Below, piece by piece: positions 32,786 to 44,273 of a stretch of DNA of 63,885 bases (positions are counted from its first letter, which is position 1; each line of letters begins with the position of its first letter). The position numbers and the translations under genes are program-made. This stretch comes from Burkholderiales bacterium (GTDB lineage Bacteria; Pseudomonadota; Gammaproteobacteria; Burkholderiales; Casimicrobiaceae). The notes under the pieces were generated by a model, which saw nothing but the letters and a program-made list of their open reading frames with translations, was not told the origin of the DNA and ran no database searches. Location: positions 1 through 63,885 of the forward strand of contig JAGNQL010000004.1 of the NCBI GenBank assembly GCA_017989135.1, written 5' to 3'.

Positions 32786-35700
32786 TTAAACCAACACCCG
32801 CTCGATGCCGCCGTTGTTCGCGCGTGCGACGTACTCGGGCATCCATTTCTCGCCAAGGATGTGTTTCGCCATCTCGACCACGATGTAGTCGGCTTTGGTT
32901 TCGCTGTCGTCGTCGTAGCGTGACAAGCCTTGCAGGCACGACGGGCAACTGGTGAGAATCTTCACGTCGCCTTGGAATTTTTCGTCGAGCCCCGACGCCG
33001 CTTTCACTGGAATCGCGCGCAGTTTGTCTGCGCCTTTGCGCATCTCTGCTTCTTTGCGGAAACGTACTTGCGTGGAAATGTCCGGTCGCGTCACAGCCAA
33101 TGTGCCAGACTCGCCGCAGCAGCGCTCGTTGAGATCAACCTTCTGCCCCATCAATTCATTGACGACTTTCATCGGCTGATAGGTTTGCATCGGCGAGTGG
33201 CAAGGGTCGTGATACATGTAGCGCGTGCCCGTCACGCCTTCCAGCTTCATGCCTTTTTCCATCAGATACTCGTGAATGTCGAGCAGACGGCAGCCGGGGA
33301 AAATTTTCTCGAATTCGTATTTCTGTAATTGATCCATGCAGGTGCCGCAGCTCACGATCACCGTCTTGATGTCGAGGTAATTCAACGTGTTGGCCACGCG
33401 GTGAAACAGCACGCGATTGTCGGTGATGATTTCCTGACCTTTGTCCTGATTCCCACTCGCGGTTTGCGGATAACCGCAGCAGAGATAACCCGGCGGCAGC
33501 ACCGTTTGCGCGCCGACGTGCCAGAGCATCGCTTGCGTCGCGAGGCCAACCTGTGAGAACAGACGCTCCGAGCCGCAACCGGGGAAGTAAAACACCGCTT
33601 CTTGCTCGTCCGCGTTCATCTGCGGATTGCGGATGATCGGCACCACTTTATCGTCTTCAATATCGAGCAATTTGCGCGCGGTCTGCTTGGGCAATCCGCC
33701 AGGCATCGGCTTGTTGATGAAGTGAATGACTTGCGCTTTGATCGGCGGTTTGCCGCCCGTCGTGGCGGGCGGGCGCTTGGTTTGAGAGCCAATCAAACCG
33801 AAACGTTTCGCGAGCTTGTGTGCAAGGCGCTGCGCGCCGTAGCCCCAGTTGAGCATCGTGCTCTTGAGCAAATTTACGGTGGCAGGATCGCGCGCATTCA
33901 AGAGCAGCATCGACGCCGCAGTGCCGGGATTGAATTTCTTCTTGCCCTCTTTGCGCAGTAAATTGCGCATCGCCATCGACACGTCGCCAAAGTCAATGTC
34001 GACCGGGCAGGGGTTCACGCATTTGTGGCAGACCGTGCAGTGATCAGCCACGTCAGCAAGCTCGTCCCAATGTCGCAGCGAGATGCCGCGACGCGTTTGC
34101 TCTTCGTAGAGAAACGCCTCGACCAACAAGCCCGTTGCGAGAATTTTGTTGCGCGGTGAGTAGAGCAAATTCGCGCGCGGCACATGCGTGGAGCACACGG
34201 GTTTGCACTTGCCGCAGCGCAGGCAATCTTTCACCGAATCGGAAATCGCGCCAATGTCGCTTGCTTCAAGAATCAGCGATTCGCTGCCGAGCAGGCCAAA
34301 CGAAGGCGTGTAGGCATAGCGCAAATCGCCGCCGGGCAACAGTTTGCCTTTGTTGAAACGACCTTCCGGATCAACCTTTTCTTTGTAGCGCTGAAACGGT
34401 GCGATTTCTTCGTCGGTTAAAAATTCGAGTTTGGTGAGCCCAATGCCGTGCTCTCCCGAGATCACGCCGTCGAGCGACCGCGCGAGCGTCATGATGCGCG
34501 CAACGGCCGCATTGGCCTCTTGCAGCATCTCGTAGTTGTCGCTGTTGACGGGAATATTGGTGTGCACATTGCCGTCACCGGCGTGCATGTGCAGCGCCAC
34601 CCAGACGCGAGCGCGTAGCACTTCGTTATGAATCGCCTTGAAACGATCAACGACGGGTTTGAGCGCTTCACCAGCGAAGATGTCTTCGAGCGGTGCTTTG
34701 ATCTCAGCGCGCCAGCTCACGCGGATTTCGTGCGATTGCAATTGCCGAAAATTTGCGTCTATGCTGTCGAGCAGGTGTTGCCAGTGGGCGCGAACACGAA
34801 TGACCAATGCGCTGGCTTCCGCCACTTTTTCGGCGAGCAACTCGGTTGACACGCCATACTCTTCGTAACGATGCTGCGGCATCGCGCCGGCAAAAAACGA
34901 GTCGAGCACGTTACAAAGCTTGAGCTTATTGCGAATCGAAAGCTCAATGTTGATACGGTCGATTCCGTCGCAGTAGTCGCCCATGCGCGGCAGCGGGATC
35001 ACCACGTCCTCGTTAAGCTTGAACGCGTTGGTGTGTTTGGAAATGGCGGCTGTGCGAGCACGATCAAGCCAAAATTTCTTGCGCGACTCGCTGCTGACGG
35101 CGACGAAACCTTCGCCGCCGCGCGCGTTACAAATGCGTACGACCTCGGACGCGGCCTTCGCGACTTCGTTTTCGTCGTCACCCACGATGTCGCCGATGAG
35201 CACCATTTTTGGCCGCCCGTGGCGTTTGGCCTTCGTGGCATACCCGACCGCTCGCACATAGCGCTCGTCCAAGTGCTCAAGGCCCGAGAGCATCACGCGT
35301 GTGTTGCCAATCTTCGGCAACGCATCAAGGTAATCCTTCACCTCAACAATCGCGGGCACCGAATCGCGCACTTGACCAAAAAACTCCATACACACGGTGC
35401 GCGTGTGCGGTGGCATTTTGTGCAACACCCACTTCGACCACGTAATCAGGCCATCACAGCCTTCCTTCTGCACGCCCGGTAGACCGGCTAGGAATTTGTC
35501 CGTGACGTCCTTCCCGAGTCCGATTTTGCGGAAACTTGGCCCCGGAATAACGAGCGTTTCTTCGCGCAGCATTTTGCTGCGATCAAACTTCGCGTCGAAA
35601 TATTGCAAGCGAAACGTAGCGTTCGCCGCGTCGTGAATCTTGCCGAGGTTGTGGTCCATGCGCGTGACTTCGAGCCACTCGCCTTGGGGCGTCACCATGC

Positions 35701-36778
35701 GCCACTGCGCTAGGTTATCGAGCGCTGTGCCCCAGAGCACGGCCTTCTTACCACCAGCGTTCATGGCCACGTTGCCACCGATACAGCTAGCGTCTGCGCT
35801 GGTCGGATCGCAGGCCCACACGAGGCCCGCATGTTCCGCTGCTTCCATCGCGCGGCGCGTAACCACGCCCGCTTCGCATTCGATCACGCCATACGCTTCC
35901 GTGTGGCCAGGCAGTATCTCGTACTTGACGGGCGACAGCGTTTCGAGCTTTTCGGTGTTGATAACCGCTGAGGTTTTAGTCAGTGGAATCGCACCACCGG
36001 TATAGCCCGTACCGCCGCCACGCGGAATGATAGTGAGACCTAATTCGATGCAACCGTTTACGAGGCCAATGACCTCTTGCTCCGTATCGGGATGCAGCAC
36101 CACGAACGGATACTCGACGCGCCAGTCAGTCGCGTCGGTGACGTGTGAAACCCGCGCTAAGCCGTCGAACGTAATGTTGTCTTTATGCGTGACCTTACCG
36201 AGCACCTTGACCACGCGCTTGCGCAGGTCGTAGGTCTCGCGAAACTGCGCCTCGAAGCGATCGACAGCTGCTTTGGCGCGCACCACCAATTCGCCCACTT
36301 TTTCTTTGCGCTGTGCGCCGTCAGTGTCCGCGACGTCGATATTGCGACGTTTTTCCACCTCAGCAAGACGATGGCGAAGCGCTTCGATCAACTGCGCGCG
36401 TCGGCGCGGGTTGTCGATCATGTCGTCTTGCAAGTATGGATTGCGCTCTACAACCCAAATGTCACCCAACACCTCAAACAGCATCCGGGCACTGCGGCCG
36501 GTTTTCCGCTCTCCACGAAGCGACAGCAAAATATCCCATGCGTCGTCGCCCAAGAGTCGAATGACTATTTCACGATCAGAAAAGCTCGTGTAGTTGTACG
36601 GAATTTCGCGAATACGACGACCGGATTCATTCCCCTCGGCGGACGCGCCTACCCAAGCGGCCTTTTGCGCAATCGTTTTGGGCGGTTCGCTGGCAGCCGC
36701 GGCTGCTGCCGGCATGGCGCCAAGCCGAAGGAAGGTTTGGAGAGTTCGCGGGAAGAAAGCCTTCATGGGCTCGGGCAC
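32786..36778 (-). CDS. Giant DUF3683/FAD-binding/Fe-S oxidoreductase
   Basis: A 1330-residue fusion. A DUF3683 N-terminal region covers about 55-200. A GlcD/D-lactate dehydrogenase-type FAD domain follows (PCMH part around 205-400 with [16 protein letters not shown] and [15 protein letters not shown]-oxidase C part around 600-800 with [14 protein letters not shown] and GEHGIG). Two 4Fe-4S motifs come next, [11 protein letters not shown] (about 850) and [14 protein letters not shown] (about 915). Two CCG/heterodisulfide-reductase-like segments finish it ([12 protein letters not shown] near 1070 with LCCGYP, and YHDPCHS near 1190 with ERCCGESG). It is probably a 2-hydroxyacid oxidase passing electrons to quinone. 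Start 36778 or the Met four codons later. Confidence 0.9.
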   Translation of the reverse strand: MPEPMKAFFPRTLQTFLRLGAMPAAAAAASEPPKTIAQKAAWVGASAEGNESGRRIREIPYNYTSFSDREIVIRLLGDDAWDILLSLRGERKTGRSARMLFEVLGDIWVVERNPYLQDDMIDNPRRRAQLIEALRHRLAEVEKRRNIDVADTDGAQRKEKVGELVVRAKAAVDRFEAQFRETYDLRKRVVKVLGKVTHKDNITFDGLARVSHVTDATDWRVEYPFVVLHPDTEQEVIGLVNGCIELGLTIIPRGGGTGYTGGAIPLTKTSAVINTEKLETLSPVKYEILPGHTEAYGVIECEAGVVTRRAMEAAEHAGLVWACDPTSADASCIGGNVAMNAGGKKAVLWGTALDNLAQWRMVTPQGEWLEVTRMDHNLGKIHDAANATFRLQYFDAKFDRSKMLREETLVIPGPSFRKIGLGKDVTDKFLAGLPGVQKEGCDGLITWSKWVLHKMPPHTRTVCMEFFGQVRDSVPAIVEVKDYLDALPKIGNTRVMLSGLEHLDERYVRAVGYATKAKRHGRPKMVLIGDIVGDDENEVAKAASEVVRICNARGGEGFVAVSSESRKKFWLDRARTAAISKHTNAFKLNEDVVIPLPRMGDYCDGIDRINIELSIRNKLKLCNVLDSFFAGAMPQHRYEEYGVSTELLAEKVAEASALVIRVRAHWQHLLDSIDANFRQLQSHEIRVSWRAEIKAPLEDIFAGEALKPVVDRFKAIHNEVLRARVWVALHMHAGDGNVHTNIPVNSDNYEMLQEANAAVARIMTLARSLDGVISGEHGIGLTKLEFLTDEEIAPFQRYKEKVDPEGRFNKGKLLPGGDLRYAYTPSFGLLGSESLILEASDIGAISDSVKDCLRCGKCKPVCSTHVPRANLLYSPRNKILATGLLVEAFLYEEQTRRGISLRHWDELADVADHCTVCHKCVNPCPVDIDFGDVSMAMRNLLRKEGKKKFNPGTAASMLLLNARDPATVNLLKSTMLNWGYGAQRLAHKLAKRFGLIGSQTKRPPATTGGKPPIKAQVIHFINKPMPGGLPKQTARKLLDIEDDKVVPIIRNPQMNADEQEAVFYFPGCGSERLFSQVGLATQAMLWHVGAQTVLPPGYLCCGYPQTASGNQDKGQEIITDNRVLFHRVANTLNYLDIKTVIVSCGTCMDQLQKYEFEKIFPGCRLLDIHEYLMEKGMKLEGVTGTRYMYHDPCHSPMQTYQPMKVVNELMGQKVDLNERCCGESGTLAVTRPDISTQVRFRKEAEMRKGADKLRAIPVKAASGLDEKFQGDVKILTSCPSCLQGLSRYDDDSETKADYIVVEMAKHILGEKWMPEYVARANNGGIERVLV

Positions 36779-36929
36779 AGGTCGCGGAGTACAGCGGCCA
36801 AAGTCAATGGAGTCGCATTGTATCGCGGTGCAGCAATGGTCGAAACCCGCATGAAACCACGTTCGGCGGCGGGTTTATGTAGCATTCAAGTCCTCTCGTC
36901 TCACCCTCGCTTGTTAAAGGCTCCGTTCA
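36779..36929. promoter_or_regulatory. Divergent promoter region
   Basis: 151 bases between the DUF3683 gene (minus) and the decarboxylase (plus). No hairpin or repeat is visible; promoters for both must lie here but are not clear. Confidence 0.3.
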
Positions 36930-39173
36930 ATGAAATTTCGCTTCCCAGTCATCATCATCGACGAAGATTGGCGCTCTGAGTCTGCCTCAGGTTTGGGCAT
37001 TCGCGCGCTCGCGAAGGCGCTGGAAGAGCAAGACATGGAGGTCGTCGGTGGCTTCACTTACGTAGACGTCGGTATGGTGGCCAATCAGGCGGCACGCGCG
37101 TCGGCGTTTGTCGTGTCGATTGACGACGAAGAGGTGAACGAAGACGGGGTCGAGAGTCAGGCTGTGCACGACTTGCGTAAGTTCATCGAAGCCACGCGCA
37201 AACGCAACGCCGATGTGCCGATATTTTTGTTCGGTGAAACGCGCACGTCACAACACTTGCCGAACGACATCCTTCGCGAGCTGCATGGCTTCATTCACAT
37301 GTTTGAAGACACGCCGGACTTTGTCGCGCGCAACATTTTGCGTGAAGCAAACAAGTATCTGGGTTCGCTCGCCCCACCCTTCTTCAAGGAATTGCTCGAC
37401 TACGCCAACGATGGTTCGTATTCATGGCATTGCCCCGGACACTCCGGCGGTGTGGCGTTTTTGAAGAGTCCGGTCGGGCAAATGTTCCACCAATTTTTTG
37501 GTGAGAACATGTTGCGCGCCGACGTGTGCAACGCGGTGGAAGAACTTGGCCAACTGCTCGATCACACGGGGCCGGTGGCTGCTTCGGAACGCAATGCGGC
37601 ACGTATCTTCGGTGCCGATCATTTGTTCTTCGTGACCAACGGCACTAGCACTTCAAACAAGATCGTTTGGCACGCCAACGTCGCGCGCGACGACATCGTG
37701 CTGGTGGATCGCAATTGCCACAAGAGCATCTTGCACGCGATCATGATGACCGGCACGATTCCGATTTTCTTGCAGCCAACGCGAAATCATTTCGGAATCA
37801 TCGGCCCAATCACGCGCGACCAATTTTCGATTGAATCGATTCAGCGAAAAATCGATGCGCATCCGTTGGTAAAAGACAAAACCGCGAAACCGCGCGTGAT
37901 GACGATTACGCAAAGCACGTACGACGGCGTGCTCTACAACGTGGAGACGATCAAGCAAGAATTGCAGGGCTACGTTGAGAACTTGCACTTCGACGAAGCG
38001 TGGCTCCCACACGCTGCGTTTCATCCGTTCTACCAAGATATGCATGCCATCGGCCCCGGCCGAAAACCGTGCAAAGAATCCACTGTATTTGCAACGCAAA
38101 GCACGCACAAGCTGCTTGCCGGGTTGTCGCAAGCGTCACAAATTTTGGTGCAGGATGCCGAGAATTTGAAGCTCGATTTCACACGCTTCAACGAGGCCTA
38201 CTTGATGCACACCAGCACGTCACCGCAATACGCGATCATCGCCAGTTGCGATGTCGCCGCTGCGATGATGGAACAGCCCGGTGGCGGAGCGCTGGTGGAA
38301 GAGAGCATTTCAGAAGCGCTCGATTTCCGTCGCGCCATGGCCAAGGTCGACAACGAATTTGGTCAGGACTGGTGGTTCAAAACGTGGGGGCCAGATGCGT
38401 TCGATCATGTCGGAGTTGGCCAACGCGAAGAATGGTTCTTGAAACCTACTGACGAGTGGCACGGCTTCGGAAAAATCGAGCCGGGCTTCAACATGCTCGA
38501 CCCGATCAAGGCAACCATAGTCACGCCGGGACTAGACATCAACGGCAAGTTTTCCGAACAGGGCATTCCCGCATCGCTCGTCACGAAATACCTCGCCGAA
38601 CATGGGGTGGTGGTCGAGAAGACCGGGCTCTACAGCTTTTTCGTGATGTTCACCATCGGTATCACCAAGGGTCGCTGGAACACGCTGGTCACCGAGCTGC
38701 AACAGTTCAAAACCGACTACGACCAGAACCAGCCATTGTGGAAAGTCATGCCCGAGTTCGTCGCGAAATACCCGGAATACGAGCGCGTTGGCCTGCGCGA
38801 TTTAGCGCAGCGGATTCACGGCGTGTATCGCAAGTACGACATCGCCCGCGTCACGACAGAGATGTATTTGTCGCCGATGGAACCAGCGATGAAGCCGAGC
38901 GATGCGTTCGAGCACCTGGCGCACCGCACGGTGGATCGCGTGCCAATTGATGAGCTCGAAGGACGCATCACGGCGATGCTAGTGACGCCCTATCCACCCG
39001 GCATTCCACTACTAATTCCGGGTGAGCGCTTCAACAAGACCATCGTGCAGTACTTAAAGTTCGCACGTGAATTCAACACGCTACTGCCAGGCTTCGACAC
39101 TGATGTGCATGGGCTAGTCATGGAGCATGACAAAGACGGGGAGCAATACTTCGTCGACTGCGTGCGGTCGTAG
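36930..39173 (+). CDS. Arginine/lysine/ornithine decarboxylase
   Basis: A 747-residue PLP fold-type I decarboxylase of the large biodegradative class (AdiA/LdcI/SpeF). The N-terminal response-regulator-like wing domain spans about 1-130 (FRFPVIIIDEDWRSES). The PLP domain has SWHCPGHSGGVAFLKSPVG near 166, FVTNGTSTSNKIVWHANV near 233, HFDEAWLPHAAFHPFY near 352 and the PLP-Lys in ATQSTHKLLAGLSQAS near 388. The C-terminal domain includes PYPPGIPLLIPGERF near 690. It makes a polyamine or cadaverine from a basic amino acid, consuming a proton. Which substrate is not decidable by eye. No antiporter gene is adjacent. Confidence 0.92.
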   Translation: MKFRFPVIIIDEDWRSESASGLGIRALAKALEEQDMEVVGGFTYVDVGMVANQAARASAFVVSIDDEEVNEDGVESQAVHDLRKFIEATRKRNADVPIFLFGETRTSQHLPNDILRELHGFIHMFEDTPDFVARNILREANKYLGSLAPPFFKELLDYANDGSYSWHCPGHSGGVAFLKSPVGQMFHQFFGENMLRADVCNAVEELGQLLDHTGPVAASERNAARIFGADHLFFVTNGTSTSNKIVWHANVARDDIVLVDRNCHKSILHAIMMTGTIPIFLQPTRNHFGIIGPITRDQFSIESIQRKIDAHPLVKDKTAKPRVMTITQSTYDGVLYNVETIKQELQGYVENLHFDEAWLPHAAFHPFYQDMHAIGPGRKPCKESTVFATQSTHKLLAGLSQASQILVQDAENLKLDFTRFNEAYLMHTSTSPQYAIIASCDVAAAMMEQPGGGALVEESISEALDFRRAMAKVDNEFGQDWWFKTWGPDAFDHVGVGQREEWFLKPTDEWHGFGKIEPGFNMLDPIKATIVTPGLDINGKFSEQGIPASLVTKYLAEHGVVVEKTGLYSFFVMFTIGITKGRWNTLVTELQQFKTDYDQNQPLWKVMPEFVAKYPEYERVGLRDLAQRIHGVYRKYDIARVTTEMYLSPMEPAMKPSDAFEHLAHRTVDRVPIDELEGRITAMLVTPYPPGIPLLIPGERFNKTIVQYLKFAREFNTLLPGFDTDVHGLVMEHDKDGEQYFVDCVRS

Positions 39174-39189
39174 CTGTACCCAGTGAACT

Positions 39190-39269
39190 GCACGCGCTGA
39201 AGAAGGCGCGTGCCAATAAAGCCCGCTAGCCGTCGGAAAACACCAGGCGTCTCGCGACAACGCCTGGTG
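39190..39269. terminator. Two hairpins between convergent genes
   Basis: GCACGCGC/GCGCGTGC (39190-39213) and CACCAGGCG/CGCCTGGTG (39241-39269) lie between the decarboxylase (plus) and gcvP (minus). Neither is followed by a good T-run, so termination here is plausible rather than clear. Confidence 0.5.
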
Positions 39270-39276
39270 ATGACCG

Positions 39277-42093
39277 CTACGCTGCGTAGCTCTCCAACGG
39301 CGGACAGGTACACATGATGTTCCGGTCACCGTACACATCGTCTACGCGGCCCACGGGTGGCCAATACTTGTTCGCGCGTAACGAGGCAACGGGATAGGCC
39401 GCTTGCTCGCGCGTGTACGCGTGAGTCCATGTTTCGGTGAGTAACACTTCGGTCGTGTGCGGCGCATTGACGAGGGGATTGTCGTCCTTCGGATAGACAC
39501 CCATTTCGACGGCGCGAATTTCCTCGCGTATCGAAATCATGGCGTCGATGAAACGATCAATTTCGCCTTTCGGTTCGCTCTCGGTCGGCTCGATCATGAG
39601 CGTGCCAGCGACTGGAAAACTCACGGTCGGCGCGTGGAATCCGTAGTCCATCAAACGCTTCGCGACGTCCATATTGCTGATACCGCAAAGCTCTTTGATC
39701 GGACGCACGTCAACGATGCATTCGTGCGCGACAAAACCACCATGCCCGGTGTAGAGCACCGGAAAATGCGGCGCGAGCTTCTTCGCGATGTAGTTCGCGT
39801 TAAGAATCGCAACCGCCGTCGCGGTGCGCAAGCCCTCTCCGCCCATCATGCGAATGTAGGCATACGGAATCGGCAGAATGCTTGCGGAGCCGAAGGGCGC
39901 AGCGCTCACTGGCCCGACCTTGCCGCGACCCGGCAGGAACGGGGCGAGCTGTGACTTCACACCAATCGGCCCGACGCCCGGCCCACCGCCGCCGTGCGGG
40001 ATGCAGAAGGTTTTGTGCAAATTCATGTGGCTCACGTCGGCGCCGATTTCGGCTGGGTAAGTCACGCCCACTTGCGCGTTCAAGTTCGCGCCGTCCATGT
40101 ACACCTGTCCGCCGTGCTGATGCACGATGGCGCAGATTTCCTTGATCGCTTCCTCGAACACGCCGTGCGTTGACGGATACGTGATCATCAATGCCGCGAG
40201 ATTAGCCGAGTGCTTTTCTGCGGCCGCTTTGAGGTCGGCCACGTCAACGTTGCCCTGTTCATCGCACTTCGTGACGACCACTTCCATGCCGCACATTTGT
40301 GCGCTCGCAGGATTAGTGCCGTGTGCTGAAGATGGAATGAGGCAAATGTTGCGATGTGATTCACCGCGACTCGCGTGATAGCCGCGAATCGCGAGCAGGC
40401 CCGCATATTCACCCTGCGCTCCGCTGTTCGGTTGCAGCGTCACCGCATCGAAGCCCGTGACCTTGCACAGCATGTCTTCGAGGTTCGAAATCATCTCGGT
40501 ATAACCCGCAGCTTGCGCAGCAGGCGCGAACGGATGCATGTTGCCAAACTCCGGCCACGTCACCGGAATCATTTCGGTCGTAGCGTTGAGTTTCATCGTG
40601 CACGACCCGAGCGGGATCATCGTGCGATCAAGCGCAAGATCTTTGTCCGAGAGGCGGCGGATGTAGCGCAGCATTTCGGTTTCTGAATGATGCGTGTTGA
40701 ACACCGGATGCGCGAGGATCGGTGTCGTGCGGCGTAGCGCTGCGGGAATTGCGCTGGCGGCCTCAGGAAGTGTCTTGGGAGGCATCGTCTTCGTCGCGCC
40801 GCCGATGATCGTAAGCGCAGCGTCGATATCGGCGTCCGTATGTGTTTCGTCAAACGTCAGGCCGACCGCGCCCATGTCCGCGTAGTGGCGGAAATTGACG
40901 CCCATCTTTCGTGCGACGTCAACAACCGTCGCGTGCGCATCGTGCTTAAACGTAACCGTATCGAAAAATTCCGTTGCTGTGAGCGGGATGTTCATCGCCT
41001 TAAGGCCCGCAGCAAACCGTGTGGCGCGACCGTGCACACGCTCAGCGATGCGCTTTAATCCAGCAGGGCCGTGATACACGGCGTACATGCTCGCCATCAC
41101 GGCGAGTAGCACTTGCGCGGTGCAGATGTTGCTCGTTGCCTTTTCGCGGCGAATATGTTGCTCGCGCGTTTGCAGCGTGAGGCGGTAGGCAGGTTTGTTT
41201 TGTGCGTCGATGGTGACGCCGACCAGACGGCCGGGCATATTGCGTTTATACGCATCGCGCACCGCCATGAACGCAGCGTGGGGTCCGCCGTAGCCCATCG
41301 GCACGCCGAATCGCTGCGACGAACCAATCACGATGTCAGCGCCCCATTCGCCCGGCGCCTTCAAGAGCACAAGCGCGAGTGGATCGGCTGCGCAGATGAA
41401 GAGAGCGCCTTTGGCGTGCGCAGCGTCGGCATGCGGCTTCATCCCGTGAATCTGGCCAGATGTCGACGGATATTGCGCCAGCACGGCGAAGTATTCACCC
41501 TCTCCCATGAGTTTCGGCGCGAAGCCGACTTTCACTTCAATCCCCAAGGGTTCGGCGCGCGTCTTCAGGCACTCGATCGTTTGCGGATGACAGTCGCCGG
41601 CGACGATGATCGTGTTGCTGTTTGATTTTGCTTGGCGTTTTGCGAGCGTCATCGCTTCAGCGGCAGCGGTGCCTTCGTCGAGCAGCGACGAGTTCGCGAT
41701 GTCCAAACCCGTCAGGTCGCAAATCATCGTTTGGTAATTCAGGAGCGCTTCCAAACGACCTTGCGAAATCTCGGGCTGGTACGGTGTATACGCCGTGTAC
41801 CAGGCTGGGTTTTCGAGAATGTTTCGCAGAATCACGCCCGGCGTGACGGTGCCAACGTAGCCCTGACCAATGAAGTTTTTGAAGACTTGATTTTTGTCGG
41901 CAATCGCGCGCAACTCGGCCAGCGCCTCAACCTCGGACTGCGCAGGCGGGAGCGCGAGCGGTTTGCTCCCGACAATGTTCTGCGGCACGACCTTGGCGAG
42001 CAAATCTTCGAGCGAATGCGCGCCGACTTGCGCGAGCATCTCCATTTGCGCTTCGCGATTAGGACCGATGTGGCGGGGGAGGAAATCAGACAT
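39277..42093 (-). CDS. gcvP: Glycine dehydrogenase (decarboxylating), P-protein
   Basis: A 938-residue full-length P-protein fusing the N- and C-terminal halves. It decarboxylates glycine and passes the aminomethyl group to lipoyl-GcvH. N-terminal marks are [17 protein letters not shown] and [23 protein letters not shown]. The PLP-Lys is in [19 protein letters not shown] near residue 690, followed by [15 protein letters not shown]. The C-terminal [26 protein letters not shown] is intact. It is the last gene of gcvT-gcvH-GNAT-gcvP, separated from the GNAT gene by a REP pair. Confidence 0.97.
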   Translation of the reverse strand: MSDFLPRHIGPNREAQMEMLAQVGAHSLEDLLAKVVPQNIVGSKPLALPPAQSEVEALAELRAIADKNQVFKNFIGQGYVGTVTPGVILRNILENPAWYTAYTPYQPEISQGRLEALLNYQTMICDLTGLDIANSSLLDEGTAAAEAMTLAKRQAKSNSNTIIVAGDCHPQTIECLKTRAEPLGIEVKVGFAPKLMGEGEYFAVLAQYPSTSGQIHGMKPHADAAHAKGALFICAADPLALVLLKAPGEWGADIVIGSSQRFGVPMGYGGPHAAFMAVRDAYKRNMPGRLVGVTIDAQNKPAYRLTLQTREQHIRREKATSNICTAQVLLAVMASMYAVYHGPAGLKRIAERVHGRATRFAAGLKAMNIPLTATEFFDTVTFKHDAHATVVDVARKMGVNFRHYADMGAVGLTFDETHTDADIDAALTIIGGATKTMPPKTLPEAASAIPAALRRTTPILAHPVFNTHHSETEMLRYIRRLSDKDLALDRTMIPLGSCTMKLNATTEMIPVTWPEFGNMHPFAPAAQAAGYTEMISNLEDMLCKVTGFDAVTLQPNSGAQGEYAGLLAIRGYHASRGESHRNICLIPSSAHGTNPASAQMCGMEVVVTKCDEQGNVDVADLKAAAEKHSANLAALMITYPSTHGVFEEAIKEICAIVHQHGGQVYMDGANLNAQVGVTYPAEIGADVSHMNLHKTFCIPHGGGGPGVGPIGVKSQLAPFLPGRGKVGPVSAAPFGSASILPIPYAYIRMMGGEGLRTATAVAILNANYIAKKLAPHFPVLYTGHGGFVAHECIVDVRPIKELCGISNMDVAKRLMDYGFHAPTVSFPVAGTLMIEPTESEPKGEIDRFIDAMISIREEIRAVEMGVYPKDDNPLVNAPHTTEVLLTETWTHAYTREQAAYPVASLRANKYWPPVGRVDDVYGDRNIMCTCPPLESYAA

Positions 42094-42121
42094 AAAGTGG
42101 CCGTTATTGAGAAATCAGAAA

Positions 42122-42198
42122 GTAGGGTGGGCACCCCGTGCCCACATGTCGTGAACGTTCTTTGGTTGTCCGCGTGGGCAACAAGTTGCCCACCCTAC
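42122..42198. repeat. GTAG-headed REP pair (GTGGGCA type)
   Basis: GTAG at 42122 is followed by the hairpin GTGGGCAC-ccc-GTGCCCAC. Its inverted partner at 42174-42198 has hairpin GTGGGCAA-caag-TTGCCCAC and then CTAC. Heads point outward, as in a BIME. It lies in the 145-base gap between the GNAT gene and gcvP inside the glycine cleavage operon, so it will be part of the polycistronic message. Confidence 0.88.
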
Positions 42199-42238
42199 GA
42201 ACTGCCACTAGCTCGCGCGCAACGGATGAGCGCTCCGC

Positions 42239-42679
42239 TCACATGGCCATTCGATACACCAGAAAGCCGCTACGTTCAGCGACCTTGTTGTAGAGCACCA
42301 TCGCGGTGGCGTTGGTCTCGTGGGTTTGCCAGTACACGCGGCTTGCGCCTTCTAGCTTGGCTGCGACATGCACCGCTTCAATCAACGCTCGCCCGACACC
42401 TTTGCCTCGCGCTGCATCGACCGTGAACAAATCTTGCAAGTAACAAGTCGGACCCGGTGTCCAGCAGGTACGGTGGTAGATGAAGTGCACGAGGCCCAGC
42501 ATCGTCTCTCCCTCGAACGCGCCGAGCGCATGCATCGGTTCGGCCGGGTCGTGAAAGCGCGACCATGTGAGGTCAAATTGCTCAGGCAGCAGAGACGTTT
42601 TGTAGAACGTCAAATAGCCTCTCCACAGTGGTTCCCATGCCTCGCGGTCAGCGGGTGTAAGCGAGCGAACGAGCACCAT
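42239..42679 (-). CDS. GNAT-family N-acetyltransferase
   Basis: A 146-residue acetyltransferase: LVRSLTPADREAWEPLWRGYL start, the acetyl-CoA motif VDAARGKGVGRALIEAVHVAA near residue 90 (RGxGxG/A), and a late YWQTHETNATAMVLYNKVAERSGF that is typical of the YncA/diamine-type subgroup. Its ATG follows the gcvH stop by three bases, so it is translated within the glycine cleavage operon. Substrate unknown; an amino compound or small amine is likely. Confidence 0.9.
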   Translation of the reverse strand: MVLVRSLTPADREAWEPLWRGYLTFYKTSLLPEQFDLTWSRFHDPAEPMHALGAFEGETMLGLVHFIYHRTCWTPGPTCYLQDLFTVDAARGKGVGRALIEAVHVAAKLEGASRVYWQTHETNATAMVLYNKVAERSGFLVYRMAM

Positions 42680-42682
42680 GAT

Positions 42683-43048
42683 CTAGGCGATGAGCGCTTT
42701 GTACGCTGCCTCGTCTTGCAACGCGGCAACGGCTGCAACGTTCGAGACTTTGATTTTGAAGAACCACCCTGCACCCTCGGGGTCGGTGTTCACGAGCGAC
42801 GGATCGGCAACAACGGCGTCGTTAATTTCGACAACTTCGCCTTCAACCGGTGCTTTTACTTCGGCTGCGGCTTTGACGGATTCGATGATCGCCGCGTCTT
42901 CCTTCGCGGTCAGTTTACGGCCCACTTTGGGCTGCTCAACATAAACGAGGTCACCTAATTTATCTTGCGCAAAGTGGGTGATGCCGACGGTGCCAATGTC
43001 GCCGTCCATCTTGATGTATTCGTGGTCTTCGGTGTAGCGCGTGGTCAT
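42683..43048 (-). CDS. gcvH: Glycine cleavage system H-protein
   Basis: A 121-residue lipoyl carrier. RYTEDHEYIKMDGDIGTVGITHFAQDKLGDLVYVE starts the hammerhead fold, and the lipoylated Lys is in IIESVKAAAEVKAPVEGEV near residue 63. It shuttles the aminomethyl group between P- and T-proteins. Located 53 bases after gcvT and three bases before the GNAT gene. Confidence 0.97.
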   Translation of the reverse strand: MTTRYTEDHEYIKMDGDIGTVGITHFAQDKLGDLVYVEQPKVGRKLTAKEDAAIIESVKAAAEVKAPVEGEVVEINDAVVADPSLVNTDPEGAGWFFKIKVSNVAAVAALQDEAAYKALIA

Positions 43049-43101
43049 GTGTTTCCTTAAGAGAGCGGTGAGTAGTGGATGAATAACGAATTCGTTACGG
43101 C

Positions 43102-44232
43102 TCAGCGTTTGTATCCATGCGGCGCAAACGGCATCGCCACCACCGTAACCGGTGTCGGTGAACCGCGCAGCATCGCGTTCATCTTGGTGCCGGGCGCGGC
43201 GTGTGCGGCGTCGACGTACGCCATGATGACTGGTCCATTGACCGTAGGGCCAAAGCCGCCGCTGGTGACCACGCCAATCTTTGCGCCACCGGCATCATGC
43301 AATTCGACGCCCTCGCGAATCGGCGCTCGTCCGTCGGGTTTCAGGCCGACGCGTTTGCGCTTGACGTTGGTCGGATTGTCGAACTGGCCGAGGATCACAT
43401 TCGCGCCGGGAAAGCCGCCCGCGCGCTCGCCGCCGGTGCGACGCACTTTTTGCATCGCCCAGTTGAGCGAGGCTTCGACGGGTGTTGTGGTCGTATCGAG
43501 GTCGTGACCATACAGGCACAGGCCCGCTTCGAGCCGCAGCGAATCGCGTGCACCGAGACCGATGGGCTGTACGTTGGGCTGCGCTAGCAGTGCCTTGGCC
43601 AAAGCTTCGCACTGCTTCGCGGAAACGCTAATTTCAAAACCATCCTCGCCGGTGTAGCCGGTGCGCGTTACGAGGCAATCGATTCCCGCAAGCTTCACGC
43701 GACCGCCTGCCATAAACACCGCTGGAATTTCACCGGCCGCAACCGCTTTTAGCGCCGCCTCCGCGCCCGGTCCTTGCAGCGCTAGAAGCGCCAAATCTTC
43801 GCGTACGCGAATGTCGCAACGATTACCGATTTTGTTTTTCAGGTGCGCGATGTCTTGCGCTTTGCACGCGGCGTTCACCACGACGTGCAGGTAGCTTCCC
43901 GTATTGAAAATCATCAGATCATCGAGGATGCCGCCAGCGTCGTTGGTGAAGAGCGCATAACGCTGCTTACCGGGTGCAATGCCAATCACGTCGACGGGGA
44001 CGAGCGTCTCTAACGCCGCAGGCGCGTCGGCGCCATGCAGTTCCACCTGCCCCATGTGCGACACATCAAACAAACCAGCGTGCGCTCGAGTGTGCAGGTG
44101 CTCTTTCAACACGCCAAGCGGGTACTGCACCGGCATTTCGTAGCCGGCAAACGGCACCATGCGCGCGCCGAGGCTCAAATGCAGGTCGTACAGCGGGGTG
44201 CGGGAAAGGGATTCTGTGGCGGACTCAGACAT
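43102..44232 (-). CDS. gcvT: Glycine cleavage system aminomethyltransferase (T-protein)
   Basis: A 376-residue folate-dependent protein that releases ammonia and forms methylene-tetrahydrofolate from the aminomethyl-lipoyl group. TPLYDLHLSLGARMVPFAGYEMPVQYP starts the fold; RAHAGLFDVSHMGQVELHG near 55, TRTGYTGEDGFEIS near 195 and ARDSLRLEAGLCLYGHDLD near 235 are conserved. The start is chosen at 44232; a Met six codons upstream at 44250 is an alternative. First gene of the operon, directly after a tandem glycine riboswitch. Confidence 0.96.
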   Translation of the reverse strand: MSESATESLSRTPLYDLHLSLGARMVPFAGYEMPVQYPLGVLKEHLHTRAHAGLFDVSHMGQVELHGADAPAALETLVPVDVIGIAPGKQRYALFTNDAGGILDDLMIFNTGSYLHVVVNAACKAQDIAHLKNKIGNRCDIRVREDLALLALQGPGAEAALKAVAAGEIPAVFMAGGRVKLAGIDCLVTRTGYTGEDGFEISVSAKQCEALAKALLAQPNVQPIGLGARDSLRLEAGLCLYGHDLDTTTTPVEASLNWAMQKVRRTGGERAGGFPGANVILGQFDNPTNVKRKRVGLKPDGRAPIREGVELHDAGGAKIGVVTSGGFGPTVNGPVIMAYVDAAHAAPGTKMNAMLRGSPTPVTVVAMPFAPHGYKR

Positions 44233-44273
44233 ATCGGGACGTGGCTCCATTGAGGAAGTGTTACGTCCCGGAT

